Assembly: GCA_022266195.1 (NCBI GenBank)
Contig: WHVY01000004.1
Location: 9,565,501 to 9,629,500, forward strand
DNA: 64,000 nt
Origin: Tetranychus cinnabarinus
Lineage: Eukaryota > Arthropoda > Arachnida > Trombidiformes > Tetranychidae
Direction: 5' to 3'
Shown one piece after another: positions 1 to 13,162 of this stretch. Under the pieces are notes generated by a model. That model saw only the letters and a list, made by a program, of their open reading frames with translations, was not told the origin of the DNA and made no database searches. Numbering within the stretch: position 1 is the first letter of the stretch; each line of letters begins with the position of its first letter. A program made the position numbers and the translations under genes.

Positions 1-2128
1 AACAATTCAAACTTTCATTTTCATCTTTTCACCAAATCTGTCAACACAGAAACAAATTATTGCAATTTTACCATGAATTCACTCCTAATTTCGAGACTTC
101 AGATCAAAATCCTGTCCAACTTTCACTTCATCAAAAAATCGAATTCATAAAGCAAGAAATTTTTACTTCGATTAAAAATCGCTGCGATCATCATCGACTT
201 TAAAATAGTTTAATATAAAGAACCTCTTGAGTTACATTCCGATGATCTTGAGCTTGATCATTGATGAGTATTCTTGATCGTCATAAACATCGTTTATTCA
301 GAATAGAATTCGAAATTTTGAGCTTTTCTTTTGCTGAATTCAAGTTTCGCTTTTCATTGGATTTCGTGTCAAGTTTCCGATTGATTTGTGAATTCAATTT
401 CTGTTTAGTAGTTGAAGATATTTTGGCAAACTTTGTAATCTGAAGAGTTGAATTAGCTTCTGTTTGATTGAATGTAGAAACTCTGATTTTCAGGTTCATT
501 TCATGGAATTGCAAGTTGATGAAATTGAAATTTAATGTTACCAAAAGTCTAATTTAGCATCTGTTTCATCCAATGTCATTCATTGTTATCCATTGTGGCT
601 TCATTTTCATGCATTTCAGTTCAATCATGTAAAGTTAATAGAACATGAAATGAGCGCTTGTTTCTCTTGATGAACATTATGAATAAAAGCGAAACGAAAT
701 GAATAAAAGAAACTAATTTGTGATGAAGAAGAGCGAAAAAAAGAAACGGAAATGGAAGCAGAAAAAAAAGAGAATCAAAATAAATATTCTTTTATCATCA
801 TTTCCATGAAGACATGGAGACTGAGGATGCAAAAATAAGTACAAATTATTGTACAAGTTGGACCATTGAATAGACAAAAATATTGACAAGTTGAGTTTCG
901 ACTGAAACGGAAGTGAAAAGCTACTCAACGAATGAAACGTTTCCACGAAAAGACAATTAGTCTCATTGTGTTATTTACGAGGGAAAAGCAAAGGACAATT
1001 ATCATCGAGTCCATCATTTCTCGCTATTTGCCTTTTGCCAAGAAAATGATGATTCTCTAGATTCTCATCATTCGCAAGGTTTATAAATAAACAGATACCC
1101 TTTTGAGTTGCCATTTTTACTGGTCACAATTGAAGGCGAATGGAAGACAGAAAGGTCAGGAAAGGTTAAACTCCAAGTAAAATAACCACTGATGAGGATA
1201 AAGATGAGGATGGTAATAATGAGTTTGTTACCAGAAGAAACCGAGTTGACTGATGAAAGTCACTGGTTGAGATGAAAAGGGATGTAAAGATGATCAATGA
1301 AAGACTTTTCTTTATCATTATTTGCTCGCCATCTTTTCTGATTTATACTTATTTTTTGTCTTCTTTTTCACTCATTTTCTGTTTCATCTCAAATTTCACT
1401 GTTGCTCATGCATTTCCAGTCTTTAACTTTATCTACTTCTTAATGTCAATGTCTTTTCAATTGGCAAAGAGATCTGTAAACGGCAGAACAAGTAAAAACT
1501 GTAAATCCAAACAAATGGCTTTCACCATGTGTTATCCTCATGTCCAAACTCAACAAGATATTGTTCATTTCCTCAACTTAACTAGCGATTAAAAAAGTCT
1601 GCAAAAACTTAACTGTTTTTTGACAAACAAAAAATGACCAATTTTCTTGGTAAAAACAGCAAAAGCTAAAACTGAGCAAACTTAATCTTAATGCTTCTTA
1701 AGATTTAACAAGTTAGCAATTTGAAACCATTTCAAGTGAATTTACATTTGACAAAAACAGTGAAAACTAAAAGAAGCGAGAAATGCTTGAATCGCCTTTC
1801 AACACTGAAATAAGCAAAGTTGGACAAAAGAGGAAAAGTGAAAAATAAAACTGAATGCAATTGAAGAAGCGTTGTTACAATGTTAAATACCTTTGAGAAT
1901 GAAATGGATACTTAACCAGGTAAACGTGAAACACTTCATCTGGATGAATGAACAGAATTTATCATAATATTTGAAACCAAAACGATGCCAAGTTGAAACC
2001 GAAGCAAACTGATGAAATTTGACACAAAAAACAAAAGATTATCAATTTGAATAAACACTTTTATCTGTTTCCTAGTTGAGCTTTTTCTTTGACTTTTGAT
2101 GGAAACTCGATGAAAACTGGAAACTCAC
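1..2128. other. No supported gene
   Basis: AT-rich sequence on both strands. Open frames here are short and low in complexity, and I see no splice-bounded frame with family character. It lies 3' of the weak minus-strand exon candidates and may be 3' flank or intron of that transcription unit. Confidence 0.5.
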
Positions 2129-2222
2129 CTGTTGAGATACTCTGTTCATTACTGTAATTAGCATTGGCGTGATCAAAATGTTCCATGAAATATGATTCGT
2201 TATCATGTTGAACAAAATGAAC
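2129..2222 (-). CDS. Putative minus-strand exon, gene unassigned
   Basis: Read on the minus strand, a 94-nt segment is bounded by an acceptor ending TTATTCAG and a strong donor, CAG|GTGAGT. In phase 0 it is fully open and gives a polar peptide containing HFVQHDNES and ANANYSNEQS. In phase 2 it is also open but hydrophobic. In phase 1 it reaches a stop (TGA, 2203-2205) after a few codons. The candidate exon 4801-4851 is phase-neutral (51 nt), so the pair could be read in phase 0 as part of an unknown gene, or in phase 1 as the end of the two-Ig gene at 12848-20132. I do not recognise the product. Splice-site strength is the main support. Confidence 0.35.
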
Positions 2223-4800
2223 CTGAATAATTGATGAATAAGTTTCACTTTACCTTAATTAAATTGTTCACCGGAATTCAGGGAAAAACTGGAAATGGTG
2301 AAAACATTGATTCATCTTCAAGTGAAAAGTTTAATGATAAGTCAAATGAAGAGGAAATAAATGGCAACATTTTTCATGTTTTTTTGTATATTCCAATCTT
2401 GTAATTGATTTCCAGTTGAATAACTTTTCATTCAACTCTTGATGCAAATAAAAGGCACAATTTTCATGTTCAATTGAAAAGTGAAATGTTGTTCAATATT
2501 TAATGAAACTTTATTGTTAAAATTTGTTCAACTTTATTTTCACATTTACAATGAGATCGAGAAAATATTAATATTTTTTTATGAAACATTTTATTAAAAT
2601 GATGATGAATTTGGATGAAACTGTTTATGATGTAAAATAAGTATCAACTATGTCAAAAGTAATAACAATATCTTTGTGTGTTTGTGTGTTAATTGTGATG
2701 ATTAAAGTGTTGATAAGTGTTTATGTGTTAATCATCATCACCATGGTTTGTTTTTACAGACTCATCAGGCTTCCATGGGACTAGATGAATTAGTTGTGCC
2801 ATTACCTTCAATGGATTGGCATTGTTAACATTTTCAGGCCTTTTGTTTGTCTACTTTGCGTGACAAAAGTCACTTTTGAATCGCATTTTGTCAACAAAAT
2901 TGATTAGTTCATTTTATTGTCCATCTGTTCACAATTTAACTAATCACTTTTCGTCGGCGATTCGCAGTTGGACGGTTGTGTTGCTTCAATTTGCTAACTT
3001 GGTAGTTTACATGTTAAATTTGTTTAAAAACATTTTTGCCATTAATATCGTCATCAATATACTATTACCTGTAATAGAGTAAAAATGTGTTATTAATCAT
3101 TCAAAGTATGGAAATAAAAGTTTACAGATTAAATTAAGTGCTGATGATTTGCTTAACGATGAGTTTAATGTGATTAATCGGGTTATTTTACATTATTATT
3201 GGAACAAAAAACTGTTGAAAACTCAAACTTTGATTATTCGAAAGATTGGGTTCTAATAAATTTGCGAGTTTAAACTTATCGCTTGATAAATATTGACTTT
3301 AAACGCCATTGCTTGAGCGATAAGAATGATTGCAGCAATGTGAGTTTCACCTTTGAAGTCACAAAAAGTTTAGTTGCTTGAATCTTCACTCATTGGAAAG
3401 TAAAAGTTGAACTTATCCAACAAGGAAAGGTGCCTAACAAGTGATACGATTTTGTAAATGTTAGCACTGCAAAGTGATAATGCTTTCACCTACTCCTTTA
3501 CTTACTAGGCTAGGCTTTATTAGACAATAAATAAGATTTTAAAAAATGACTTTAATAAAAATGCCCAAATTACAAACCCAAATATCTCAGGAACCACTTC
3601 CTAACGTATGAAAACCTCGACCATTCTTCATAACTCATTGTCATGACATCTCATTTATTCAAATCGGTTCTTAACCTTCGGGTCTATGTCAGATAGTTCC
3701 CTTAATCACTTTCACTTGTAAAATTATGAATAATATCGCAACAAATTGACCAAGATAATCAAAAATCTAAGATTCTGTCTTGTTACAAATTACTTTGGCA
3801 CAAACTTGGCTTATTATAAATTGCATCAACTGACTAAATTGTCTCTCGATATCTTAAGCTACAGATTGCGGTACCAAGATCACTTTGATGAATCCTAATG
3901 AACATAGAATTTCGACATTTTAAGTTTTCTTTCAATGATTAATCTTTGCCAATTTTGGTTACTATTCTGACTGCACTCAAGAGCTGTAACAGCTTCATCA
4001 ACTGTAACCAATAACTTGAAAAGTTGGTTTGATCCTAATAGGCATTCAACTTGTTATAAAGTGAAAAATGGTTATTTATTGTTGTCCAATCAAAAATACT
4101 AAATGCATGACAGAATGACATTTGTTTTAAAGATGAAAAAAACAACTTCCGATTCCATGTTATCAGTGATATTTGATGATGAAAAAAATGATCTTTTAAT
4201 TGGAGGCTATTATGATAATGAAATAAACTGTTTATCGTGACCGTTAAATAGATGAACGTGACTTTTCAATGAACAAAAAGTAAGATGATAAGAGTGATGG
4301 TGAAGGCGATGAGGATGCTTCTGTTGATGCTTATTCATTCATCAAATAAGTTTCTCATCATTTTTCCCTTTACTGTGAGAGACGAAGCCAACACAGGATA
4401 ACAGTCTGGCTACTGATCATCTTATAAAGATAACACCTTTTCATCATCATTATCATCTTTCCCTCTCTTTCCTCCTTCCTCTTACCCTGTCGAGGGAAAA
4501 CAATAAAAATTATCTTCTTTCATCTGTAATGAAAAAGGTGACCATCAAAGGAAAAGGTCATCTTAATTAAATTAATTAAAAAAGTCCTCTCATCATTCCC
4601 AATTCAAATGATAACTTTTTTCTCCTCTCTTCATCCTCTCTTCCTCTTCAACCAAAAATAATAAAGATGATGAATCCACCCAGTAATTAACTCTATTCAT
4701 CATTTGCATCTTTTCATCTTCGCACATCAAGTAAGTCAAAAAAAAGTTTGATTCACATCAGCATCTTAATTAACCTTATTTTGTGACATTTTAAACTTAC
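2223..4800. other. Non-coding stretch between exon candidates
   Basis: No supportable coding exon. It holds one copy of the tRNA-related dispersed repeat (about 3480-3720) and otherwise AT-rich sequence with TCATC/GATGA-type simple repetition. Confidence 0.45.
3480..3720 (-). repeat. tRNA-related SINE-like element, copy 1 (diverged)
   Basis: On the minus strand, TAGCCTAGTAAG resembles a Pol III A box and is followed by TAAAGGAGTAGGTGA, shared with the copy near 41300. On the plus strand the segment from about 3575 (ACCCAAATATCTCAGGAACC) matches 11276-11300 (ACCCAAAAATCTAAGGAACC). The order and relative orientation of the tRNA-like part and the body are the same as in the other copies. The B box is not recognisable here. 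Confidence 0.45.
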
Positions 4801-4851
4801 ATTTGTTGCTCGATCCATTTGATTTGCTAACAATTTTCTGCTGATTCCATC
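4801..4851 (-). CDS. Putative minus-strand 51-nt exon, gene unassigned
   Basis: The minus strand shows a good acceptor (TTTTTTATTCATTGCAG) and a consensus donor (AAAT|GTAAGT) enclosing 51 nt. Because the length is a multiple of three, entry and exit phases are equal. Phase 0 gives DGISRKLLANQMDRATN. Phase 1 gives a peptide with QQKIVSKSNGSSNK, and that phase would connect to exon 4 of the two-Ig gene (exit phase 1), about 8 kb upstream. Both phases are open, so the frame cannot be decided from sequence. Function is unknown; it could be the juxtamembrane or C-terminal part of the Ig protein, or a separate gene. Confidence 0.35.
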
Positions 4852-6250
4852 CTGCAATGAATAAAAAACTTGATTAATAGTCTGAACAATTTGCTCATCC
4901 ATTTATTTGTTCATTCAAACTTCGACTTTGAAACTCTCAGAGGAGCGATAAATTTGATGCCATTTTTACCTTTTATCAGTCAATGACAAAAACAAATCAA
5001 TAATGAATTGAGACTGAAAAAGATTGGAAATGATGAAAACTTTTGATTTCATTTGTTTAAGTCACTCTTGCTCGATAAATGACTAAACATTTGTGCCATG
5101 ATCATGATACAAAAATGATGAGCATCATCCTCATCTAAGAGAAGATGAAAAGATTTGAGGAAATGAGGAAAAGAACATTAAAATTGCTCTTTGAGATGAA
5201 GAAGAGCTTTTCTTTTAAGGCTTGTTACCTTTACCTTTCCATCTTGTTTAAATCCTGTTAAGAGGATGTAGGTGGTTGAAGGTAAAAGAGAAAGTTTCCC
5301 TTTGCAATATTATCTTCTATTACACATATTATTATCATCATTATTTTTTTACCTGTGCAAAGTGAGGCAAAATATTACCTGATGAAGCAACAAAATGGTA
5401 ACTTGAAGATTACCTTTTTCCAGTTTTTCGCATAAAAGATTAGGTTAACTTTTTTACATGTTATCAGGTTACAGTGGGAAGACAAAAAAAAGTCACAATT
5501 TTACCTGTACAAGTTGACACTTTTTTTGCTTTATTAGCGACAAGTTTTTTGTTTCAATCAAAGTGGCTTCACCTTTGGGTCAATTTCAAGGTTTTTGGTT
5601 TGTACTTTAACTTGTTTCTACTTGTTTGGACACAGATACTTAAACCTTTCAAAAGGTTATTTTCAGCTAATTATTTTGTCTTAAGAGTAAATGTAAAAAC
5701 TTTGACTTTCGAGTTAAGAGGTGAGATCCAGTAGGCTTTAAGAACTTGAAAATCGAGTTCGTTTGTGCAGTTGAAAAATTTCTATGATAGTTCTCGAGAA
5801 AATCGAGTTCCAAGTTGAAACTTTAACACATTGCATCAAATGTCGGTGTACCTAAATTAGCTCACACAGCACGCAATGAGCCAAATCAAAATGATAGAAA
5901 TCTTTAAATGAAAAATTCTAAATTGCTAGTTCATTGTTCAAATTATTTCAAAATAAAAACGCTATTTCAAACAAGCTAATTAAGCCCATCGAAAGATGGC
6001 AATATTTTCATCCCAGTATTGACACGTTGTTTCAGAGTAGGACATTTCACTTCTACTGGTTTTTTTACAGTTATTGGACCAGATTTTTTCATCAAAACCA
6101 TTTTAAGCTTTCAGATATTTTACGATCTAATCTAATCATGAAACTTATCAGTCAAGATCAATTGTCAATCTCATTGCATTTGACGCTTGCTGATGTTTGT
6201 GTTCAACTTTGAGTCAACCATTTGGTAAGCTTTGAAATAAAATGTGTAAG

Positions 6251-6278
6251 ACTAGGTTAGGTTCGGTTAGGTTAGGTG
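6251..6278 (+). repeat. Interstitial TTAGG-like tract
   Basis: ACTAGGTTAGGTTCGGTTAGG and the bases that follow contain four or five units of the pentamer TTAGG, one degenerate. TTAGG is the common arthropod telomere unit. Similar tracts lie at 22702 and 45476. Confidence 0.5.
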
Positions 6279-6345
6279 CGATTAATGGGTTAAACTTTAT
6301 CAAATATCAACTATTAATCACAAGTGTGACTTATCAATTTGTTTT

Positions 6346-6400
6346 GATAATGCAAAATAACCTAATGATGTAAAGTCATGAGTCAACTTTGTTCTTGACT
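6346..6400 (+). repeat. Short dispersed repeat (ATAATGCAAAATAACC family)
   Basis: GATAATGCAAAATAACCTAATG followed by GAGTCAACTTTG closely matches the segment at 41690, including the flanking TTATCAATTTTGTT-type sequence upstream. One of about seven copies in the window. Confidence 0.4.
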
Positions 6401-9400
6401 AAATTGATATTAATTTTTTCTCTGTCAATTACAAGTTTAACACTGTTTTTCATTGCTTGATGAGTCTAACACGTCTTGAAATTGAACAACAAATTGAACT
6501 TTAATTTGGTGTAAACATGTTGAAAAGGGAAAATTGAGTGAAGAGAAAATTTCAAGACTAAAGATTGAATGAGATTCTGATTTATGACATTCAATAGACA
6601 ATAGAATCTTAAAGATGGTGATTATGATGATAATGAGGACGATTATCGAGAGAAGATGTAATTTATCAAAGTTTCATTTCTTTTACTCTCTTCATCCTCA
6701 GTTTCAACTGCATTTATATACCCTTTGAATGATGATGGAAACGACTAAACTGTCAGATTATAAGAAAAGGTTAAACCAAACAAGGGCTTAACTTTTCCAA
6801 GTTGACAACAATAAAAGGCGCAAAAAAGAGGATGAAGATGAAGAGGAAAAGCGATGAAATGAGAAATGAAACGAATACGAATTTTCATCATTTTTCTTGA
6901 TCATCATTATCATCTCCAGGCTAAACAAGTTAGATTCGCAAAATGAAAACATTTGGAAGTCGAATAAAAGTATTTAACGAAAAAATGTCAATAAAATGAT
7001 TAATCTGGATTCAGTCAATTGTATGATTTATATCATATGATTCCATGTTTCCCTGACCCAACTACAATCTTTCACGATTCAATCTTCCATTCTGGTTCAC
7101 TTGAGGTGAAATCTCAATTTAACTCACAATCCAATTAAGGTTAACATTGGCGAGCAAACCAAGAAAAAAGAAGCAAAAAATTAACCCTTTTCATGGATAC
7201 ATTTTTCACATTTGCCAAAACATTAGCTTAACCTTTACCCTCATCTGTAGCATCTGAATCTCTGACTTCAATTTATAATACATCAAAAATTTTCATAGAT
7301 TTTTGTTTCTCCTTTATTTTTAAATTTTTCATCTTTTCTCTTAAAGGTGTGTTCTTTGATTGATTCCCATGCAGTTTACTCATTCAAATGGGAAACAATC
7401 AAAGCCCGTATTTATCAATTATACATCATTTAATCAAAGTGCACAAATCAAACAATCAACATCAGATCAATAACCAACGCCTATTCACAATGAACTTGAA
7501 ATGTTTCGTTCATTGAGCACAATTCATAATGTAAGCTAATGGTTATTGCACTTGAATCAGTTGAATAGTTTATCACTTTTTTTGCCCCAAAAATGATTAT
7601 TAGTTTAGATGACCGTTGGGTGTTGCAAGGTGAAAAGCAATTGATGGACTGCAAGTTATCATTACCAGTGCTTTCATCGACCAAATCTTGGGTCATTTTT
7701 ACTTCTTTTTGGGTGGCCTCAGTGTATCTAGGTCAATACCAAGTAGCAGGCGGATTTAACGTTTAAACATTTGATAAAGGCTATTATTATCCAAGTAGAC
7801 AATATAATGTTGAGATATTTCTTCAACTCAAATTTTTCTTTCTTTTCTTGCGTTTACTGACGCTTTAGATACATTATATGGTCTTTAATGGCTCAACCTA
7901 AATATTGTTTTTCTCAATTTTAAGCTTCATTCGATTAGGTTTGAAGAGCGAAACAAAATGAACATTTGCTTTTTTCTGACAGAATTAAGGTGAAAGAAAA
8001 CACACAAATATCATTCAATTTGATCTGCTAATTAGTTGATTTGATTGGTGAAACCTACACTTAATCAAATGCTTTTCATCTGCAAATCAATTTTGCCATT
8101 TCCAATGTTTCCATGTTAAATGGTTGCTTAAATATCAACTTCAGATGTTGCGTTGGAATGCTTATCAGAATCAAATCAATTTTAGTCAGAAAAGTTATTA
8201 GTCCAAATGAAGCCGGCAAGATCGATGGCTTTTCATTTTGATTCATAGTTTGAGTAACAACGAAAAGATTTAACAAGGGTCTGAAAATGGGTAAAGAGAC
8301 AGAATTTTTCTAATACAATCTTTCGAGTTCTTGAAATTTCGAACAAGTCTTTGATCTTTTTTTCTGATTCTGTAATTTAAGGTTCGATTTTCGTAACAAT
8401 GCAAAATAACTTTGATTCAACAAAGCTCATCACCAAGTGTGTTTGTAAAGTGAATTAGATGTTGGAGGTAACTTGAGTTAACTTTAGGTTCACTCTTTGA
8501 CCTGACGTTTGCCTTTGAAGAATCAATCAGGTTTTCGTTTTGAATAGTTTTTTCAGTTTCACTTGCTATTCCTTTGATGCAAAAAAGAACCAGATGAATG
8601 GACATTGCCTTTTGATCATCTTTATCTTCACTTTTCTTGCAACAATGACCAACATTAGACAAGATTGTTGCCATGAAAATTGACTGCTGATGATAATCGT
8701 CACCATTGTTATCTAGTGTTGATGACGTTTAAGTGACAGTAAAGGCAAAAAAAGCAAATCATTTTGACAAGGTTGACATTCATTGAAACACATTCTAAGG
8801 GTTGATTATATTGGCTGAATAGAAAGTGACCAAAAAATTGGATTCAAATGATACAAAAGGATTGGGAAGAGAAAAAAAGATCAGCAACAAGGAAAAGGAT
8901 AACCACATTCACAGTTTCATGAGCACAACATGATAATAATGAAGATGAGGTTTGATCCTTTTTTCACCATTTCATCCTCAGCTTGGGATGAAAGTGAAAC
9001 CAGTAAAATGAGAATCAATTCAAGAGTAAACCAAGAAAAAGGAATGAAACTTTTTTCTCTCTTAATCCATGTGAATGCAAAAATAAATCAGGAGAATCAT
9101 GAAGAGAGATGAAGAAACAGCAATGAACGTAAATATTGTCATATTGTTATCTTATTGATACAAGTTTGACATTAATTGATGAATCTGTTGAACAAAGATT
9201 ATCGTTTTGGTTTTGAGTTTCAAGACATTGACGTTTAAAAATGTAAAACGATTTCAAAAATTAGACGATCAGGAAGAAGATGAAAGTGAGAAGAAACCAG
9301 CAAATCTGTCATGATAATTCAGCAACTGATTTGTAAATGTCAATAAGAGCTTCGATCCATTTTTGGATTCAATGAAGAAATTTTTCGTTCCAACAGAAAC

Positions 9401-11099
9401 TCGAAATTTTCTGCATTTCCTACAATTTATTTCATCTTACATCGAACCATTAACTACAGGTAATGAGAACGAAAATGGAAAAATGACAAAAATCTATTCG
9501 AAACTTTTGATGGCAAAAGTTCTTTCATTGCCGACTTTTGATTTCGTTTGAAATGGCATTTGGAAAGTGATTGAACGGTTGCTATCAATTGTAATAAAAT
9601 TTGATTTGAAATAAACATTAAAAGTCTAATCATTCAATTTCATGATTATACATTCATTGGAAAGTTGAAATTGTAGTTGAAAGATGAATTAAATGTAAAA
9701 GTAATTAATTTAACAAGTTTATCAAATTGGCTTTTGCTGTTGACAATAAATTTGTTGCTCATTGTTGAACTCAAACTGTTTTAGTTTTGATTGAAGACTC
9801 AATCAAATTGTCTGTTTACAGTGAAAAGCCTTGTCACTCCTTGATCAACTTTCAACTGATCTCAACCTTATATCATGAATAATCAATAACAATTATCAAC
9901 AGTTTATTACAAATAGTCATTTATCTTAATTTTAAAATTTGCATTTCAACATGAAAACTGTCTGAATCTGCAAATCTCACAAGGTGAGCCAGGTTATCAA
10001 GTCAACAATTTTTGAATAGCATTTAAAACGTTTAGTTGTATTACTTGAAATAATTGACTTTGAATTTAATTTTAAAAAATAAACTTTTTTTCGCCTCAAA
10101 ATTGTTTACAGCGGAAATGATATTGAATTTTGTTGCTGTTTATCAATTGAAAGGTGAAAAAAAGGTAAAAAATTTTCATACTTTTCTTGTTGAATTCACA
10201 GTTGGAGGGAAAAAGATGAGGTTGAAAAGGAAAACGGAAATTCATGTTTTCCAAGAAACATTTTCAATCAAGATTATTGGTGATATCACTGATAAATGAG
10301 CTTCTATTACTTGCAGTTGAACTTTATTAAAAACTAATTTCAAGTGTTTTGATGGGCAACTACAAGATGAAACTTGTGAAAGTAACACTTTACCATCAAT
10401 TATCAACTGATCCGGTTTTGTGGTTAAAAGCGGTTTTCACAATCAATAGGCGATTGATAAACATGATAATGAATTGAAAGATGAAATGAATAAGATGATA
10501 TTGATTAAAGTGTTTTTACTTTCATTTGGAAATAATGTAAAAGTAAAATTGGTGAAAAGCAATTCATAGAGAAACTGATTAACAATAGATTTCCTGTACT
10601 CAAATGGAAACACCGATTGGCCTAACCTTATTTACCCAACCCAGGTAACTCTCATTATCATCCGGTTCCAGAGACGTTATGTTAACTTGCAAGGTTATCA
10701 TTCACCTTGTTTCATCTCTTCTTAAGGATTGGCTTTTGGTTCATCATCTGATAATCACTTGTGATGGAAGATTTGATAAATGACAAAAATTTGATTAAAG
10801 TGTCGACCTTGCTTTGGTTGTAGATTGATCAGCTTATTTTGCATTATTTTGTGACAAGAAATGAATTACATTTGAAACAACTTGGAAACAACTCATTTGA
10901 TTGCAAGAGCAAATTGGTGTGTCTTATAAGTTAATCATTAGGTCATCTTGTAAGATAATAACCTTTGCAACTTCGTGACTAAAACTGTAACCTTGATCAA
11001 TTGAATCATCATAGGTGTTATCATTTACAACTTAATTGCGCTAATCTCAACTCTCACTCACCTTAAGGCTGGTGGACTTGTTGACTATGATTAGGTTTT

Positions 11100-11400
11100 A
11101 TGCATTCCAGTGAATGAACAAAACTCAAATTGGACCACTCATCGAAACCTAAACTGCCCCTAACGTGATTCGAACCAAAATACCATAAACCTTTGCAAGT
11201 CACTTAACCCCTGCGCCACCGTAGCTAGTTGCTATTAAATAGTTGCAATTTCATTCAAATCAAAAATGCCTTTCTTTGAACCCAAAAATCTAAGGAACCA
11301 CTAAATTTGCAGAAAAAAGACCTTTTGTTATGGAAGGTTGTCCTATCGATTGCACTATGTCTCATCAAAATGCCTCAGGTACAGTTGGGGAAGTTTCTTT
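11100..11400 (-). repeat. tRNA-related SINE-like element, copy 2
   Basis: The minus strand carries TGGCGCAGGGG (11208-11218), a clear Pol III A box, and GGTTCGAATCA (11166-11176), a clear B box, at tRNA-like spacing. The anticodon arm between them is degenerate, so this is not an intact tRNA gene. The adjoining plus-strand segment 11276-11390 contains CCTATCGATTG and ATGTCTCATCAAAAT, both shared with the reverse complement of 41060-41165. Confidence 0.6.
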
Positions 11401-12847
11401 GTAAGTTGATGAACCTCGATGCTATCTCAAAGCTTATAGTGCAAGCAAGTTGTGAAGTCTTCTAATGCTTTTTGAACCGTTCGAATTGAAAGTCGAAGCA
11501 AATTCTCTCAAATGCAAGGTTTTTGATCAGAATTTCATCAATGAACGCAACTCAACATCAACGAAATCATAAATGCTGAAAAAAGAAAAGCATTCAATTC
11601 AAATATTTTGAGCGTTTTTTCCAATATGGGATCTTTTCAATCTGTGTTCGACTGCATAATCGTTGTGATAATTAGATCGCTTGCAACTTGACCGATTGGT
11701 ATTATGTGTTTAATAGCAAATTCAATTCAATGTTATCCATGTTCCTTCAAAAGTAATTTCTTGTTCGTCAAATATCTGAATGTAATTTAAAGTAGCAGTT
11801 CAAAATATCGTTAAAGTACACATAATGTTTTAAAGTGAACAGAAAACTTTTCCCATTTCATCTTTTTTTCAATAAAATCATAGTTAATTCTGTTGCAAAG
11901 CTTGCGGCTATTTGCCCAATGATTGAAATTGAAAGAGTGTCATTGCTCTACTTTTCGTAATTTCACGGTGCCTTTAAATTGTCGAGAAAATCTCTTCATC
12001 TCTCATCATGCTGATGAATGAATTTTTGCCCAGTTTCACTGAGTCTTGCCAAACGATGAAACTTATTATCACCTAAAAAACATTGAGAACTCAAATTGAA
12101 TGGTTATTTACTCAAGGAAAGCAAAATGGGTAAATACAAAATTGGAGTTACTTATTTTTTGCTTTCCTTCAAAGTTCAACACAAACATTAGTTACTGTAA
12201 AGATGCTTGTTTAACCAACAAGGGAGTAAAAATAGTTGAAGCTGTTTACAGATACATTTTCACCTTGCTCATGATGTTTTTCCTATTGACAACTCAACAG
12301 ATTATGATGATTAAACAGCATCAATCAAGGTTTACTTTTGTCACTTCTCATCTCACATTCGTTGGACAAAAATGTCTCTCAATATTATCTCAATAGATTA
12401 TTCAGTTTATCCTCATGATGGATTGACGTCAACCCAAAGAGTGAAGTTTCAAAGTTAACTTGAAGTTGCCCTGAAAATTGAAACACTTTTCTTGCATTGA
12501 ATGATCTTCTCAGGTGATGATAATTATTGCTATTAAAGCGACTTACTCTTGCTACTGATGAAGATTCAGAAAGATGAGCAAAGTTAAGTGAATTTGCCTT
12601 TTAAGGAATAAGAGTGGGAGTTAGCTTGAGGTGAATAATGATTTTGAAAGGAAGAATAATTTTGCAGATTTTTTCAGGTAAAAAGTAATTTTCACTTTTC
12701 CATTTCAACAATCATCTCAATTTGAATAGACACCTAATTTTGGTCTTTTTTTTCTTTCTTTGTGTGTTTCACGTTTCAATGAACAAATTTGAATTTATGA
12801 TCAGTTTGTTTTTGGATAATTTGGTGAAATTAACATTTGATTCTTAC

Positions 12848-13162
12848 CATTGGTCAGGGTCAAGTTCCTTGTCACACTGTAATTTGTATCCGGAATGGAA
12901 AGATGACATTGATAATGAACTGATTGTCCATCATTGTAATCATCTTCATCAATTGAACCACTTGATTCAATGCTGTATTTACCCTGTTCACCAGTTATTA
13001 CCGTGTAACCCTCTTTGCTTATCTTCACTCTACTTGGTCCACTCGATTTAAAGGGTTTGTTTAAACGGTAAAGGTCAACCACTGGACTTGGATAGAGCCC
13101 GGTTGCTCTGCATAAAACAGTTGATTCATTATAAGCTCGGAAACTAAAAGATTTAGCTGGAG
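12848..13162 (-). CDS. Two-Ig gene, exon 4 (second Ig domain)
   Basis: Acceptor CGATTCAG and donor AATG|GTAAGA bound 315 nt, entered and left in phase 1. It encodes residues 138-242. The first cysteine is in VLCRATGLYPSP and the second in VHYQCHLS. The tryptophan usual between them is not evident. Continuing into the intron reaches a stop soon (after the QMLISPNYPKTN frame), so unspliced read-through would give a slightly longer secreted form. Confidence 0.75.

Larger units (their letters stand above)
4852..12847. other. Long stretch without supported exons (possible intron of the minus-strand gene)
   Basis: No exon I can defend on either strand. It contains a TTAGG-like tract (6251-6278), a tRNA-related SINE copy (11100-11400) and three copies of the short ATGCAAAATAA repeat (6346, 8394, 10832). 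If the exon candidates at 2129 and 4801 belong to the two-Ig gene, this is its intron 4. Confidence 0.45.

Noticed and set aside
261..544. Overlapping small ORFs on both strands
   Set aside because: Low-complexity translations (F, S, L, N, K rich) with no splice context or family character.
5474..5734. 86-codon plus-strand ORF
   Set aside because: No signal, domain or splice support; composition matches AT-rich background.
11140..11235. Intact tRNA gene
   Set aside because: A and B boxes are good, but the anticodon stem does not pair and the acceptor ends do not match, so it is a SINE head.
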